From positions 1 through 28,003 of the forward strand of contig CABUVC010000004.1 in the NCBI GenBank assembly GCA_902494855.1: a DNA stretch of 28,003 nt, in the 5' to 3' direction. The notes beneath the pieces are model-generated. The model worked only from the letters and a program-made list of their open reading frames with translations. It ran no database searches and was not told the origin of the DNA. Positions 13,642 through 22,719 of the stretch are shown one piece after another. Each line of letters begins with the position of its first letter. Position 1 is the stretch's first letter. This DNA is from an uncultured Collinsella sp. Its GTDB lineage: Bacteria > Actinomycetota > Coriobacteriia > Coriobacteriales > Coriobacteriaceae. A program made the translations under genes and the position numbers.

Positions 13642-16600
13642 ATGTCCAACGCACCCACGCACTCTGTCCACAGCGCAATCGCAACAGGCCCGCTGCTCCT
13701 GCTCCTCTTCCTACTCATCAGCTGCTTGGCGCCGGGATCCGCACTTGCCATCGACGGCTACGATCAGCTCAGCTTTCGCACCATTAGCGACGATTGCGGG
13801 CCCTTCCTCATCGGTAAGTACGAGGCTCAAGACGCCTCAATCGCGTACTGCATGAACCAGGAACGTCCCGGTCCCACCAAGCCGGGTGGCCCATGGCTCA
13901 ACTTTGATCAGGGCTGGGTATGGCTCGACGACGAGTTCGCGGCGATCGTTTGTCACGGATATCCTTCTGCCACGTCGTTTGGCGGTTACAGCCTGTCGCC
14001 CGATCGCGCCCGCGCCGCCACCCAACTTGCCGTATGGATGCTCAACGGCACCACCCATGTCGACGGCACTTACTCCTACACAACAGCTCAAGGCAAGACA
14101 AAAAGTGGGCATTTTACCGCCGACAATGAGGTCGTGGCTGCCGCACGGTGGCTTCACGACAATGCAAAATCGGGAGGCATCAAAGCCGCTCCGCACCGCG
14201 CACGGCGCTATTTGGGACCCATATCGGGCGGCAGCAAACGTCAAGACATGCTCTACGTACTGCCAGCGGTCTCCGTTTCTTTCCAAAAGCAGTCCGCGAA
14301 CACCGTCATCACCAGCGGAAACGACATCTATCAGTTTGACGGGGCAACATTCGATATCTTCGAGAGCATGAGTGACGCACGCGTCGGCACGCTCAAAATG
14401 GACGGCAACGGCCGAGCACAGGCAACACTTTTGCCCAACACGGCATACTACCTGGTAGAGACAAAGGCACCGGCAGGCTATATCCCTCGACGTGACCGGA
14501 TCCCCTTTACCACGGAGGGCGGTGGTGGCCATGTCACAATCGATGAGCAGCCAGGCACCATCACGCTACGCATAATAAAGCTTGACGCCGCAACGGGTGC
14601 CGGAGCCCAAGCGGGGGCCTCGCTCGCCGGCGCCGAGTTTACCTGCGTCTCTCAATCCACCCCCGGATGGACGCAAACCCTCACGACCGACGAAACCGGT
14701 CGAGCAACCCTTGATAACGTTCCCCTTGGAACCTTCACCATCTATGAGTCGAAGGCCCCCGAGGGCTACCTGCCACCCAGCGACAGCTGGACCTACACCG
14801 TTGGAGCCGACCAGTTGGGCGATTCGGGCGTCGTCGAGCTCGAATCGCGCATTTCAGATATTCCGATTGCATTTGACCTTGAGATTTCCAAATTTAAAGA
14901 TCATGGCAACAGCGATCAGTCTGGCTTGGAACAGCCCGCTGAAGGCGTTGTCTTCGAAGTCATCAGCAATAGCTCACAACAGGTTGTTGGAACGTTAACC
15001 ACAAATATCTATGGTTTTGCCTCCACCAAAGACCAGCCCGAAGCATGGTTCGGCGCGGGCAAGCGGCCCGACGGCGTCCACGGAGCCATCCCCTATGACC
15101 GTGCCGGCTACACAGTTCGGGAGGTCCCAGAATCCGTCCCCGAAGGCTTTAAACAGGCAGGAGAATGGGCCGTCTCGGCTGAACAGATTGCCGACGGTGC
15201 CGAGCTTCAGTACATCGTGGACAACCATGCCCTGTCGACGCATCTCCAGATTGTTAAGCGCGACGCTCAGACCGGTGCCGCAGTTCCCCTTGCAGGTTTT
15301 AGCTTCCAGTTGCTCGACAGCAACCACGAGCCCATCTCACAAACGTGCTGGTATCCGACCCACAATGTCCTGAACGCCTTTACGACCGACACAACTGGTA
15401 CCGTCACGCTGCCCGAGTCTCTTAACCCGGGCACCTACTACGTGCGAGAGGTCTCGGCAAAGAAGCCATATCTTGTCGGAGAGGACCTCGCGATAACAAT
15501 CCCCGCCGACAGACATCTAACGCCCGTTGCGATTGCCTCATACTTCGACGACGCGGCAACCGGAAGCATCGAAATCGTAAAGTCCGACGCTACCGATGGG
15601 CACAACCTCATGGGGGCCGTGTTTGACATCCGGGCTGCAGGCGATATTGTTCGCCCCGACGGCAGCATCGTTGCCCTGGCCGGCGAAACTGTCGCCACGG
15701 TAACGACTGACGAGCAAGGGTCCGCCCGTGCGAGCCATCTTTCGCTGGGATGTGGAGCCGCATGCTACGAAGTCGTTGAGACCCAAGCGCCCGAAGGATA
15801 TCTCCTAGACCAAAGTCCCCATACGGTCGAGCTGTCATATGCCGACCAGACAACGTCCGTCATCGAAGCCCATCTCGGAGTATCCGACGATTTCACCAAG
15901 ATCGATATCTCAAAAGTCGACCTAACCGGAAAACAAGAGGTGGAGGGCGCTCAGCTCACCCTATATGGACAAGACGAAACCGAAATAGACTCCTGGACCT
16001 CATCCGATAAGCCGCACCGCATCGAACATCTTGCGCCCGGCACCTACACGTTGCGCGAAATGATGTCCCCGCGAACCTACGACCTTGCCGAGGAGATAAC
16101 GTTTGAAGTGAAGGCTACGGGAGAAGTCCAATCTTTCGCAATGAAGGACGCGCCGATCGAGATCAAGGGACAGGTCGACAAGCGTCAAGAAATTGCCCAG
16201 CCCACCGGGGATGGCCTCTTGGCTAACGGCGATGGCAAAAACCGCGCCGCGACACAAGCCGATGCGGAAGGGTTTTTCTCCTACACCGTCGATGCGCGGA
16301 ACGAGTCGACCACCTGGGTTGATGAGTTCACGATTACCGATGATCTTGAGTGCGCCAAGGACGGTACGGCAAGACTCGTCTCAATCGAAACCCCTATTGC
16401 CATCGGCGACCTCAACGGTCTGTGCAACGTGTGGTACCGCACAACGCCACTGGGCTCGTCAGGCATCGACGAACAGGCAAACGCAACACTTGACGATGGA
16501 CATGAAAACCCCTGGCTTGAGTCCGACGAAGTTAAAGAGGGCCTGGGCGAGGACCGTCGTCTCGTTGATTACGAAGGCTGGCAACTCTGGAAAACCGATG

Positions 16601-17073
16601 TCCCGACCACAGAATCAATCAAGCTTGAGGTAAATGAGCTCGACCTTCCCGTCGATACCGTCGTAACGGGCATTCGCCTTGAGTACGGTGCGGTAGACGC
16701 CGACTTTTCAACCAGGTGCGACGAAGATTCTTGGAAGCGCGAAGACCTTAAAAACGAACATGACGATCTCGATGACGCCAAGGCAACCCTTGGCACAGAC
16801 GCCCGGGGCGCAGTTGTGCACATGCAGACAACATCGGCTTATACACCCCAAACTGCGCTCATCAACAGCGCATGCGTCGATCTTTGCCGCAACGGCGGCG
16901 GCGATAAACTTGAGTCACATGACGAGGATCGTGTCGTTCAGCGCTGCACCCTACCGCAGGACCTACCGGCAACAGGGTCAGTTCCCATCGCCGCCTGCAT
17001 CACCGCGCTCCTGACCTCGGGTGCGGCAGCCCTATGGTTCGCTCGCCTTAGGTCGATCCCAAAGAAGCGCTAA
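13642..17073 (+). CDS. LPxTG surface adhesin with thioester domain and Cna-B repeats
   Basis: A 1143-residue secreted wall protein. A signal peptide ends near ALA at 34-36. The next ~150 residues resemble a thioester domain: Cys70 in AYCMN and Gln128 in ATQLAVW match the Cys and Gln that form the internal thioester used for covalent binding to host proteins. About six Cna-B/SpaA-type domains follow (roughly 205-300, 305-410, 411-530, 533-640, 641-745, 752-838), several with the Lys near the start and the E-box such as VETKAPAGY, YESKAPEGY and VETQAPEGY needed for isopeptide bonds. A further beta domain precedes the sorting signal LPATG at about 1108, a membrane helix and a basic tail. The ATG has AAGGAG 5 bases upstream. 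No sortase is in the window. The thioester is predicted from motifs only. Confidence 0.92.
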   Translation: MSNAPTHSVHSAIATGPLLLLLFLLISCLAPGSALAIDGYDQLSFRTISDDCGPFLIGKYEAQDASIAYCMNQERPGPTKPGGPWLNFDQGWVWLDDEFAAIVCHGYPSATSFGGYSLSPDRARAATQLAVWMLNGTTHVDGTYSYTTAQGKTKSGHFTADNEVVAAARWLHDNAKSGGIKAAPHRARRYLGPISGGSKRQDMLYVLPAVSVSFQKQSANTVITSGNDIYQFDGATFDIFESMSDARVGTLKMDGNGRAQATLLPNTAYYLVETKAPAGYIPRRDRIPFTTEGGGGHVTIDEQPGTITLRIIKLDAATGAGAQAGASLAGAEFTCVSQSTPGWTQTLTTDETGRATLDNVPLGTFTIYESKAPEGYLPPSDSWTYTVGADQLGDSGVVELESRISDIPIAFDLEISKFKDHGNSDQSGLEQPAEGVVFEVISNSSQQVVGTLTTNIYGFASTKDQPEAWFGAGKRPDGVHGAIPYDRAGYTVREVPESVPEGFKQAGEWAVSAEQIADGAELQYIVDNHALSTHLQIVKRDAQTGAAVPLAGFSFQLLDSNHEPISQTCWYPTHNVLNAFTTDTTGTVTLPESLNPGTYYVREVSAKKPYLVGEDLAITIPADRHLTPVAIASYFDDAATGSIEIVKSDATDGHNLMGAVFDIRAAGDIVRPDGSIVALAGETVATVTTDEQGSARASHLSLGCGAACYEVVETQAPEGYLLDQSPHTVELSYADQTTSVIEAHLGVSDDFTKIDISKVDLTGKQEVEGAQLTLYGQDETEIDSWTSSDKPHRIEHLAPGTYTLREMMSPRTYDLAEEITFEVKATGEVQSFAMKDAPIEIKGQVDKRQEIAQPTGDGLLANGDGKNRAATQADAEGFFSYTVDARNESTTWVDEFTITDDLECAKDGTARLVSIETPIAIGDLNGLCNVWYRTTPLGSSGIDEQANATLDDGHENPWLESDEVKEGLGEDRRLVDYEGWQLWKTDVPTTESIKLEVNELDLPVDTVVTGIRLEYGAVDADFSTRCDEDSWKREDLKNEHDDLDDAKATLGTDARGAVVHMQTTSAYTPQTALINSACVDLCRNGGGDKLESHDEDRVVQRCTLPQDLPATGSVPIAACITALLTSGAAALWFARLRSIPKKR

Positions 17074-17081
17074 CGCGATAA

Positions 17082-17117
17082 AAAGCGGGCGAGCCAGTCT
17101 CCCGGCTCACCCGCTTT
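17082..17117. terminator. Bidirectional terminator between adhesin and small membrane protein
   Basis: An AAAGCGGG...GAGCC arm pairs with GGCTC...CCCGCTTT with one mismatch and an 8-nt loop. On the minus strand TTTTTAT follows; on the plus strand the weaker TTTCAATCATTT. It separates the convergent units. Confidence 0.85.
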
Positions 17118-17138
17118 CAATCATTTAAATCGCCACAT

Positions 17139-17357
17139 CTACTCGGCAGATGAAGATCCGCCGTCGACGAGTGTCTGCTCGGACTCGGGGATCCCGTCGG
17201 CACCCGTACTTTGCTCTTGCTCCACCTCTTCGCTGATTGCGGACGCGGGGGTCGATCCCTTTACACCCACGATGTAGGCAGCCCCAAATCCCAAAGCGAC
17301 GGCAATAAGGGTCAGAATCAAGTAAACAGGCCAATGACGTTTAATGAACGAAAACAC
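17139..17357 (-). CDS. Small single-helix membrane protein
   Basis: A 72-residue protein: short basic start (FIKRHWP), one membrane helix at about 10-31, then an acidic, Ser/Glu-rich tail predicted to lie outside. No family is recognised. GGAG lies 5 bases before a GTG start, 21 bases after the stop of the M28-like gene, so it is its operon partner and may be an accessory of that membrane protein. The bidirectional terminator follows. Confidence 0.72.
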   Translation of the reverse strand: MFSFIKRHWPVYLILTLIAVALGFGAAYIVGVKGSTPASAISEEVEQEQSTGADGIPESEQTLVDGGSSSAE

Positions 17358-17378
17358 GTTGACTCCTTAGAGCTCCGC

Positions 17379-20300
17379 CTACGAACGGCGGATAACCTCG
17401 GTCACGACCTCGGATACCGTGGCAATGTTCGTCGGGTTAACGTTGTGGGGCAGGTCGTCCTCGGTGCGAGCACAAGCCAGGCGCGTGCCGTCCACACCGG
17501 CGATGGTGAGGGCACGACGGCTCGCCTCGAGTGCGGCATAGGCATCGGTCTTGGCATAGGGCATCTCGAGCGCACCACAATCGACATGGAACGACTTGCA
17601 GACCTTGCTGACCAGATTCATGATGCGGCGGTCGCCCTTAAGCAGCTGCTGCTCGCCCTCGACCGTCACTACCGAAAGCCTACCGGCGCCGACGGATTCA
17701 AGATTGATGAAGAATACGCCGCGGAGCTTATCGCGATGCGAGGCCAAGAACGCCTTCATGCCGGCGCCATCACAATCCGAGGCACCCGTCGCCACAAACC
17801 AGATATCGTGACCAAGCAGTTCGTCATCGCCCATAGAAGCGACAGCCGAGAGCATGTCCTCGTCAGATGCACCATTGGAAGACGTGGCGCCGCCCTTCCA
17901 GCCGTCGTTATCGTCCTCGAAGTTATCCCACGAGCCGATACCGCGGCCAGACTTCTTAGCATCGTAATCGTCTTCGACACCCAGCCAGTCACTCATGCTG
18001 TCCTGATCGTTTTTCTTTTTACGACCAAACAGACCGCCCAGACCGCGCTTGCGGGGCTTGGGCGCGGCCGAAGCGGGAGCCGAGATGGTCTCGAGCGGCT
18101 GCGCGCCCGACGCGACGGGCATGGAAGGTGCAACGGGCGCCGGCGTGGGCTCGGGACCCTGCGCCGTCGCGAAGGGGTCATCGACCTGAGCCGAGGGGTC
18201 GGGAAGGTCGAACAGTGACGTGCGGGACGCAACGTTAGCCTGCTTCATCGACGGCAGCGACGGATCGGGAACCGAAGCCAACGGCGACGAGGAGGGCGTA
18301 GACGCCGGAACTGACGCCGGATCGGGAACATTCATCTGCGGGCGCGGTGCGGCCTGAGACGAGATCTGCGCCATGAGGGAATCGACCGTTTCGTCCTGAG
18401 TGGGGGCGACGTTGGCAACCGTGGAGCCGGAACCACCCGGAGTCGGCATAGTGAAAATCTGCGTGGAGTAAGGTCTCGACTCGTCCTTCTCGGGGGTCTT
18501 GGGAGCCTCGGAGACCACAGCGGCCTCCTCCTGCTCGACCTCGGCCGAATCGTCCTGCTCGACCACCACGTGCTGCTCTTCGTCAGTGCCGACCTCGACG
18601 GTCTCGTCTTCGGCAGCATCCGGGGTTTCAGCCGCATCGGCGGCCTCGGCATCGTTTGCCACAGCGGTCTGCTCATCGGAAGCCTCAAGGGGCTCGGCAA
18701 TCGCGGTTCCCTGCTTTTCAAACGTTATCGTGGCATCGAACTGCGTGGCGTCGAACGACATGGTGCCATCAACGGGCTGCTGGGGCTCGAAAGACGTCGT
18801 CGCCTCGACAACATCCGCGGATGCCGGTTGCTGGGACTCAAAAGACGTCGTAGCTTCGGCGGCATCGACGGCCACGGGCTGCATGGCCTCGTTCTGTTCG
18901 AACTCCTGTGCCGCACGCTCACGCTCCGCCTCGGCTGCCTGCTGCTGAGCGATAGCTTCCCGCTCGGCAGCCTCGCGTGCGATGGCGCGCTTTTCCTCAA
19001 AGTCGTCGATGAATTTCTTGCCCTTTGCAAATGCACCCTTAAAGAAGCTGGAAGCACTGGCCCCAATCGAAGAGAAGGCGGATGCAATATCGGCATGGGG
19101 CGTCGCCGCGGGAATCTCGGCCGAGAAATCGGTATCACTCTCGTAAGACACGCGTCGCGGCTGCTTGGCATAATCATCGTCAGACTCGTCCGCGACGTCC
19201 TGCGCCGGCGCGGCGGGTGCCAGAATGTCCAGTCCCGCTGCGGGATCGATTGCAGGCATAGCCTCGGACTCCGCAACGGCAGGAGAAGCCGCAGCGGACC
19301 CGTCGTCCGCAACAGCGGCGGGTGCAGGTGCATCCGCGATGGGGGCAGGCTCGGGCTCGAATGTCGGCTCCTCGCCCTCCTCGTAATCGAGCGTACAGGA
19401 CTCGGGAAGCATGCCGAGTGCGCGGATGGCATCCGAACCAAAGCGGATGTTGCCGGCGGCATTGCGATAGAGCTTAGGCTCAGGCTCGCTGGGCTCGACC
19501 ACAACAGACTCCTCCGCCGACTCGGCAGCGGGAACCTCGGCAGCAGGCTCTTCGACTTGGACAGCCTGGCCCTGTGCCTCGGGCACAATGGAGCCGATCA
19601 GCGTCTCGTCGGCAGATGCACCCTCAAAGCCATCGATCTGCTCGTCGAAAGCCTCGCCTTGTTCGGACTCGAGCTGATCATCGGAAGCGATCGGCTGGCC
19701 AAACTCGTCCTCCTCGTAGGTAGGCTCTTCGTACTCAATGGTGTTGCCATAGTCGTTTTGCTGCTGGGCCGCGACATATTCCGCCGCCGCACGTGCCATC
19801 TCCTCGGCGCGACGTTTTTGCTCACCAAAATAGGTGTCGAACGGAACATCGTCGGGGAACTCATTCTCGCCCTGGAAGGGGGCGACATTGTCCATAACGC
19901 CAAGCAAGGCGGCGACAGAAGATTTGTTGCACACCGCGCCGGACGTATAGGGAAGGATGTAGCGATTGGAGATGATGTTTGCCGCGTTGGCGAGCGCAAC
20001 GAGAGAGGCGAGAATCGCGACGATCCACAGCAGAACCTTGAGCGCGCCGGGAAGCGGCAGGATGCGCAGGACGGCGACGGCAGCGGGGGCAACCGTGGCG
20101 ACGGGCAGCAACTTAGCGATGAGCGCGCGGTACGAAGCATAGGGCTCGCGGGCAAGCAGCTCGGCGCGAGGGGAGTCGTAATGTGCGACAACGACCACCG
20201 GGCGATTGCGCGGGGACGCGAGCGGGCCAGAAGCCTTGTGATAGGCGATGACATTTTGGCTCACGCCCGTCTTTCCCAGTCCCGAAATCACGGGATGCCC

Positions 20301-20594
20301 GGTACGCTCGAGCACATAGAGCACGGCACCGATGATGGCCAGCAGGGTACCGACCAAGCCGATGCCGCCACCGATACCCATAAGCAGGGCGCCGACAAAC
20401 GCAAGGATGCCGGTGATAGCAAATGCCAGCCTGCTCGGCGCGGGAGCATTAAACTCCTGCACCTCGGGATCAAAGCCATGGTTGCGGAAAATCTGAGCGA
20501 TATCCTCGGCAGCCAAGCGCTCTTCTTCGCTGCATGCCGGCGTGATGCCGGTGTTCTGCAGCAGGTGGTTGATATAGTTCTGGGTGTTCGCCAT
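17379..20594 (-). CDS. M28-like membrane protein with a ~680-residue disordered insertion
   Basis: A protein of 1071 residues. Residues 1-240 hold a helical start, two membrane helices at 56-95, the M28 strand and metal motif VVVVAHYDSPR (His138, Asp140), and two more helices near 160-205. From about 245 to 925 runs an acidic, Ala/Pro/Glu-rich, probably disordered segment with a coiled patch near 530-565. The last ~150 residues return to the M28 fold: IWFVATGASDCDGAG, FFINLESVGAGRL, and LPHNVNPTNI. Compared with active M28 peptidases, the bridging Asp-Asn appears as Cys-Asn (GAVCNKSSVAALL) and the Glu-Glu pair as Ser-Asp, so peptidase activity is doubtful. The ATG at 20594 has GGAG 5 bases upstream; open codons further up lack one. 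Domain reading is by eye. Confidence 0.75.
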   Translation of the reverse strand: MANTQNYINHLLQNTGITPACSEEERLAAEDIAQIFRNHGFDPEVQEFNAPAPSRLAFAITGILAFVGALLMGIGGGIGLVGTLLAIIGAVLYVLERTGHPVISGLGKTGVSQNVIAYHKASGPLASPRNRPVVVVAHYDSPRAELLAREPYASYRALIAKLLPVATVAPAAVAVLRILPLPGALKVLLWIVAILASLVALANAANIISNRYILPYTSGAVCNKSSVAALLGVMDNVAPFQGENEFPDDVPFDTYFGEQKRRAEEMARAAAEYVAAQQQNDYGNTIEYEEPTYEEDEFGQPIASDDQLESEQGEAFDEQIDGFEGASADETLIGSIVPEAQGQAVQVEEPAAEVPAAESAEESVVVEPSEPEPKLYRNAAGNIRFGSDAIRALGMLPESCTLDYEEGEEPTFEPEPAPIADAPAPAAVADDGSAAASPAVAESEAMPAIDPAAGLDILAPAAPAQDVADESDDDYAKQPRRVSYESDTDFSAEIPAATPHADIASAFSSIGASASSFFKGAFAKGKKFIDDFEEKRAIAREAAEREAIAQQQAAEAERERAAQEFEQNEAMQPVAVDAAEATTSFESQQPASADVVEATTSFEPQQPVDGTMSFDATQFDATITFEKQGTAIAEPLEASDEQTAVANDAEAADAAETPDAAEDETVEVGTDEEQHVVVEQDDSAEVEQEEAAVVSEAPKTPEKDESRPYSTQIFTMPTPGGSGSTVANVAPTQDETVDSLMAQISSQAAPRPQMNVPDPASVPASTPSSSPLASVPDPSLPSMKQANVASRTSLFDLPDPSAQVDDPFATAQGPEPTPAPVAPSMPVASGAQPLETISAPASAAPKPRKRGLGGLFGRKKKNDQDSMSDWLGVEDDYDAKKSGRGIGSWDNFEDDNDGWKGGATSSNGASDEDMLSAVASMGDDELLGHDIWFVATGASDCDGAGMKAFLASHRDKLRGVFFINLESVGAGRLSVVTVEGEQQLLKGDRRIMNLVSKVCKSFHVDCGALEMPYAKTDAYAALEASRRALTIAGVDGTRLACARTEDDLPHNVNPTNIATVSEVVTEVIRRS
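18774..18857 (-). repeat. Tandem repeat inside the disordered insertion
   Basis: Two copies of an 11-codon unit, EATTSFE(S/P)QQP, start 51 bases apart (18825-18857 and 18774-18806); a third degenerate copy (TMSFDATQF) follows. Expansion of such units may explain length changes in the linker. Confidence 0.7.
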
Positions 20595-20792
20595 GTGCGC
20601 TCCACATCCATAATCCGACAAATAGGCCCAATGCATGCACATTAGAACCGTATATAGTCGAAAGTATACCCCGAGCGAGCGCAAACGACCGAATTCGGCC
20701 CATCTTAACGCCCCGAGCGGACAAGGATATAGCCTAATCTCCATATCGGACTAAAATCATGGCAGCAAACCACCTTCCCATGCGAGGACTCT
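20595..20792. promoter_or_regulatory. Divergent promoter region between the M28-like and WYL genes
   Basis: On the minus strand a -10-like TATACT lies at 20663-20668, identical to the tRNA-Gly box but without a clear -35. On the plus strand TTAACG is followed after 17 bases by TATAGC, about 55 bases before the first WYL start. Both are tentative. Confidence 0.3.
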
Positions 20793-21815
20793 ATGACGGC
20801 AAGCGACACGACCGCTATTAACAAAAAGGGAACGCCGGAACCCAGTTTCGATAAAACGGCCCAGCGCATCCTCAATCTTTTCTTTGTACTCAACAGTTCT
20901 CCCGAGCCGTTGACGACCGAACAAATCGTCTTGGATTCCGATTTGGGGTATGGCTCGGGCAACATCGACTCGGATAAGCGCAAGTTCCGCCGCGATCGCG
21001 ACAAACTACTCGAACGCGGCATCGTAATCAAAGAGGTTCGCCTCGCCGGCGCGCAAGAGACCGAGGAAAGCTCGTGGACGATCGACCGCGAGCACACGTT
21101 TGCGGCAGGTGGTCTCATCACCGCAGACGATGCCGACATCTTGCTGGACGCCATCGACCAGACGCTTGCGGCCGGCTCCTCCGCCTTTGCCGCGCCGCTT
21201 GCCGACATCCGGTCCAAGATTGCCTATCTCACCGGCATATCTGCCGCAGACGAGGCGCCGATTCACCGTTCTCCCACCGTCGATGCGGTTTGGAGCGCCT
21301 TTGCCGAGCGCTGTGCACTGCGCTTTTTGTATCAGAACGGTCGCGGCGAGCAGAAAGAGCGCACCGTCTGCGTCTACGGTATGTTCGAACACGATGGCAC
21401 GGCGTATTTCTGCGGCCTGGACAATGCCACCGACAACATCAGAACGTTCCGCTGCGACCGCATCGTCCGTGCTTGGCGCCCCTCAAAGGCATACTCCATT
21501 CCCGCAGACTTCAATCTCAACGATTACCTGTTCTTTGAGTTCGATTTTGCCGACCGACCGCCCGTTGCGGCAACGTTCTCGTTCGCGCGCGAGTCGCAAG
21601 CCGATATGGTCAGCGGTCTCACGCGCGGGCGAGGCGATCTTGCACGCAGCGAAGAAGGATGGACCTGGACCGTTGACGTGCGCGACTTTGACGCCGCCGC
21701 CTCATTCTGCATGGCCCATGCCATGGACGGCATGAGGCCCATTGCCCCCGATGCACTCAAACTGGCGTGGAACCACCTCATCGAAAGGACGGTGCATGAG
21801 CATGCCCGCTCGTAA
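20793..21815 (+). CDS. WYL-domain transcriptional regulator, first of a pair
   Basis: A 340-residue protein with a helix-turn-helix-like N-terminus (QRILNLFFVL...TTEQIV, DKRKFRRDRDKLLERGI) and a WYL domain, where the LRFLYQNGRGEQKERTVCVYGMFEHDGTAYFCG segment fits the ligand-binding core and FRCDRI the Arg motif. WYL proteins bind DNA and sense nucleic acid or nucleotide ligands, often in DNA damage control. GAGGA lies 4 bases before the ATG. It overlaps the second WYL gene by 20 bases; paired WYL genes recall the PafBC couple of actinobacteria, but the usual proteasome or tat neighbours are absent. Confidence 0.87.
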   Translation: MTASDTTAINKKGTPEPSFDKTAQRILNLFFVLNSSPEPLTTEQIVLDSDLGYGSGNIDSDKRKFRRDRDKLLERGIVIKEVRLAGAQETEESSWTIDREHTFAAGGLITADDADILLDAIDQTLAAGSSAFAAPLADIRSKIAYLTGISAADEAPIHRSPTVDAVWSAFAERCALRFLYQNGRGEQKERTVCVYGMFEHDGTAYFCGLDNATDNIRTFRCDRIVRAWRPSKAYSIPADFNLNDYLFFEFDFADRPPVAATFSFARESQADMVSGLTRGRGDLARSEEGWTWTVDVRDFDAAASFCMAHAMDGMRPIAPDALKLAWNHLIERTVHEHARS

Positions 21816-22719
21816 ACTCACCAGCGAGCAGAGACTCTCGCGTGCCATCGACATCATGGAGGCCCTCTACGCCGCCGGCGAGAGCGGCATGACACGAACC
21901 GAGATTTGCAGTCGCTTTGACATCACGGGAGTGTCGCTCGACGAGATTCTCGAGATCGTCTCGGCGCTCGCGGACCGAGAATCGGGCGCGCGCATCATCT
22001 GCGAATGCCGCGGCGAGCGTGTGGTCCTCACCGGTGACGCCGGGCGTGTGCTACCGTTGCGCCTGAGTGCCGCCGAGGGCGCTGTGCTCAACCATGAACT
22101 TGAATCGTTGGGAATCGAGCCACAGACGGCAGCTCGGATTCGACATGCCCTTCTACCCGAAGAGCTCGGCTATAACCAGCGCGTCTTTGACACCGTCAAC
22201 CACGGGTCGCACTGGCAGCAGCTGAGCTGTGCCATTCAGGACGGCGTTCGCTGCCGCATCTCGTATCGTTCGATGGACGATGCACGGCCACGCGAGCGTC
22301 TGGTCGACCCCTTGCGCATTACGGCAAACGGCGACCAAACATACCTGATTGCCTGGGACATCGCAGTCGATGAGCAGCGCACCTATCGCATGGATAAAAT
22401 CGAGGGCCTCATCTTGACGGAAGACTCCGTCGTGCCTCACGCGCCGGACGTCGCATCCCTCCACGATTCCCTTGCCCGGACGCAGCGTAGCGCAAAGCTC
22501 TTGATGCCATTCGATATGGCGGAGCATCTGGACTGGGCCGGCATCACCCTAATCGAGCGCAGCGGGACAGACATGGCAACGGTAACCGTGCATTACGGCT
22601 CCGAGCGTTGGCTAATGAGCCAGATAATCGCAGCGGGCGGAGCCATCCGCATCTTGGATGACCCCGCCCTGTCAAAGCGTCTGTGCGATATGGCAAAAAC
22701 CCTCGTCTGTCCGCTTTAG
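21796..22719 (+). CDS. WYL-domain transcriptional regulator, second of a pair
   Basis: A 307-residue protein with an N-terminal winged-helix (SRAIDIMEALYAAGESGMTRTEICSRFDITGVSLDEIL) and a WYL domain (VRCRISYRSMDDARPRERLVDPLRI, TYLIAWDIAVDEQRTYRMDKIEGL). AAGGA lies 6 bases before the ATG at 21796; an open stretch upstream has no ribosome site. It begins inside the first WYL gene in another frame, so the two are translationally coupled and may act as a heterodimer, as PafB and PafC do. The stop overlaps the stop of the convergent dinG gene. Targets are unknown. Confidence 0.87.
   Translation: MSMPARKLTSEQRLSRAIDIMEALYAAGESGMTRTEICSRFDITGVSLDEILEIVSALADRESGARIICECRGERVVLTGDAGRVLPLRLSAAEGAVLNHELESLGIEPQTAARIRHALLPEELGYNQRVFDTVNHGSHWQQLSCAIQDGVRCRISYRSMDDARPRERLVDPLRITANGDQTYLIAWDIAVDEQRTYRMDKIEGLILTEDSVVPHAPDVASLHDSLARTQRSAKLLMPFDMAEHLDWAGITLIERSGTDMATVTVHYGSERWLMSQIIAAGGAIRILDDPALSKRLCDMAKTLVCPL

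Noticed and set aside
18570..20645. 691-codon open frame opposite the M28-like gene
   Set aside because: Only the mirror of the Ala/Glu/Pro-rich linker; low-complexity Leu/Gly/Arg sequence without motifs.
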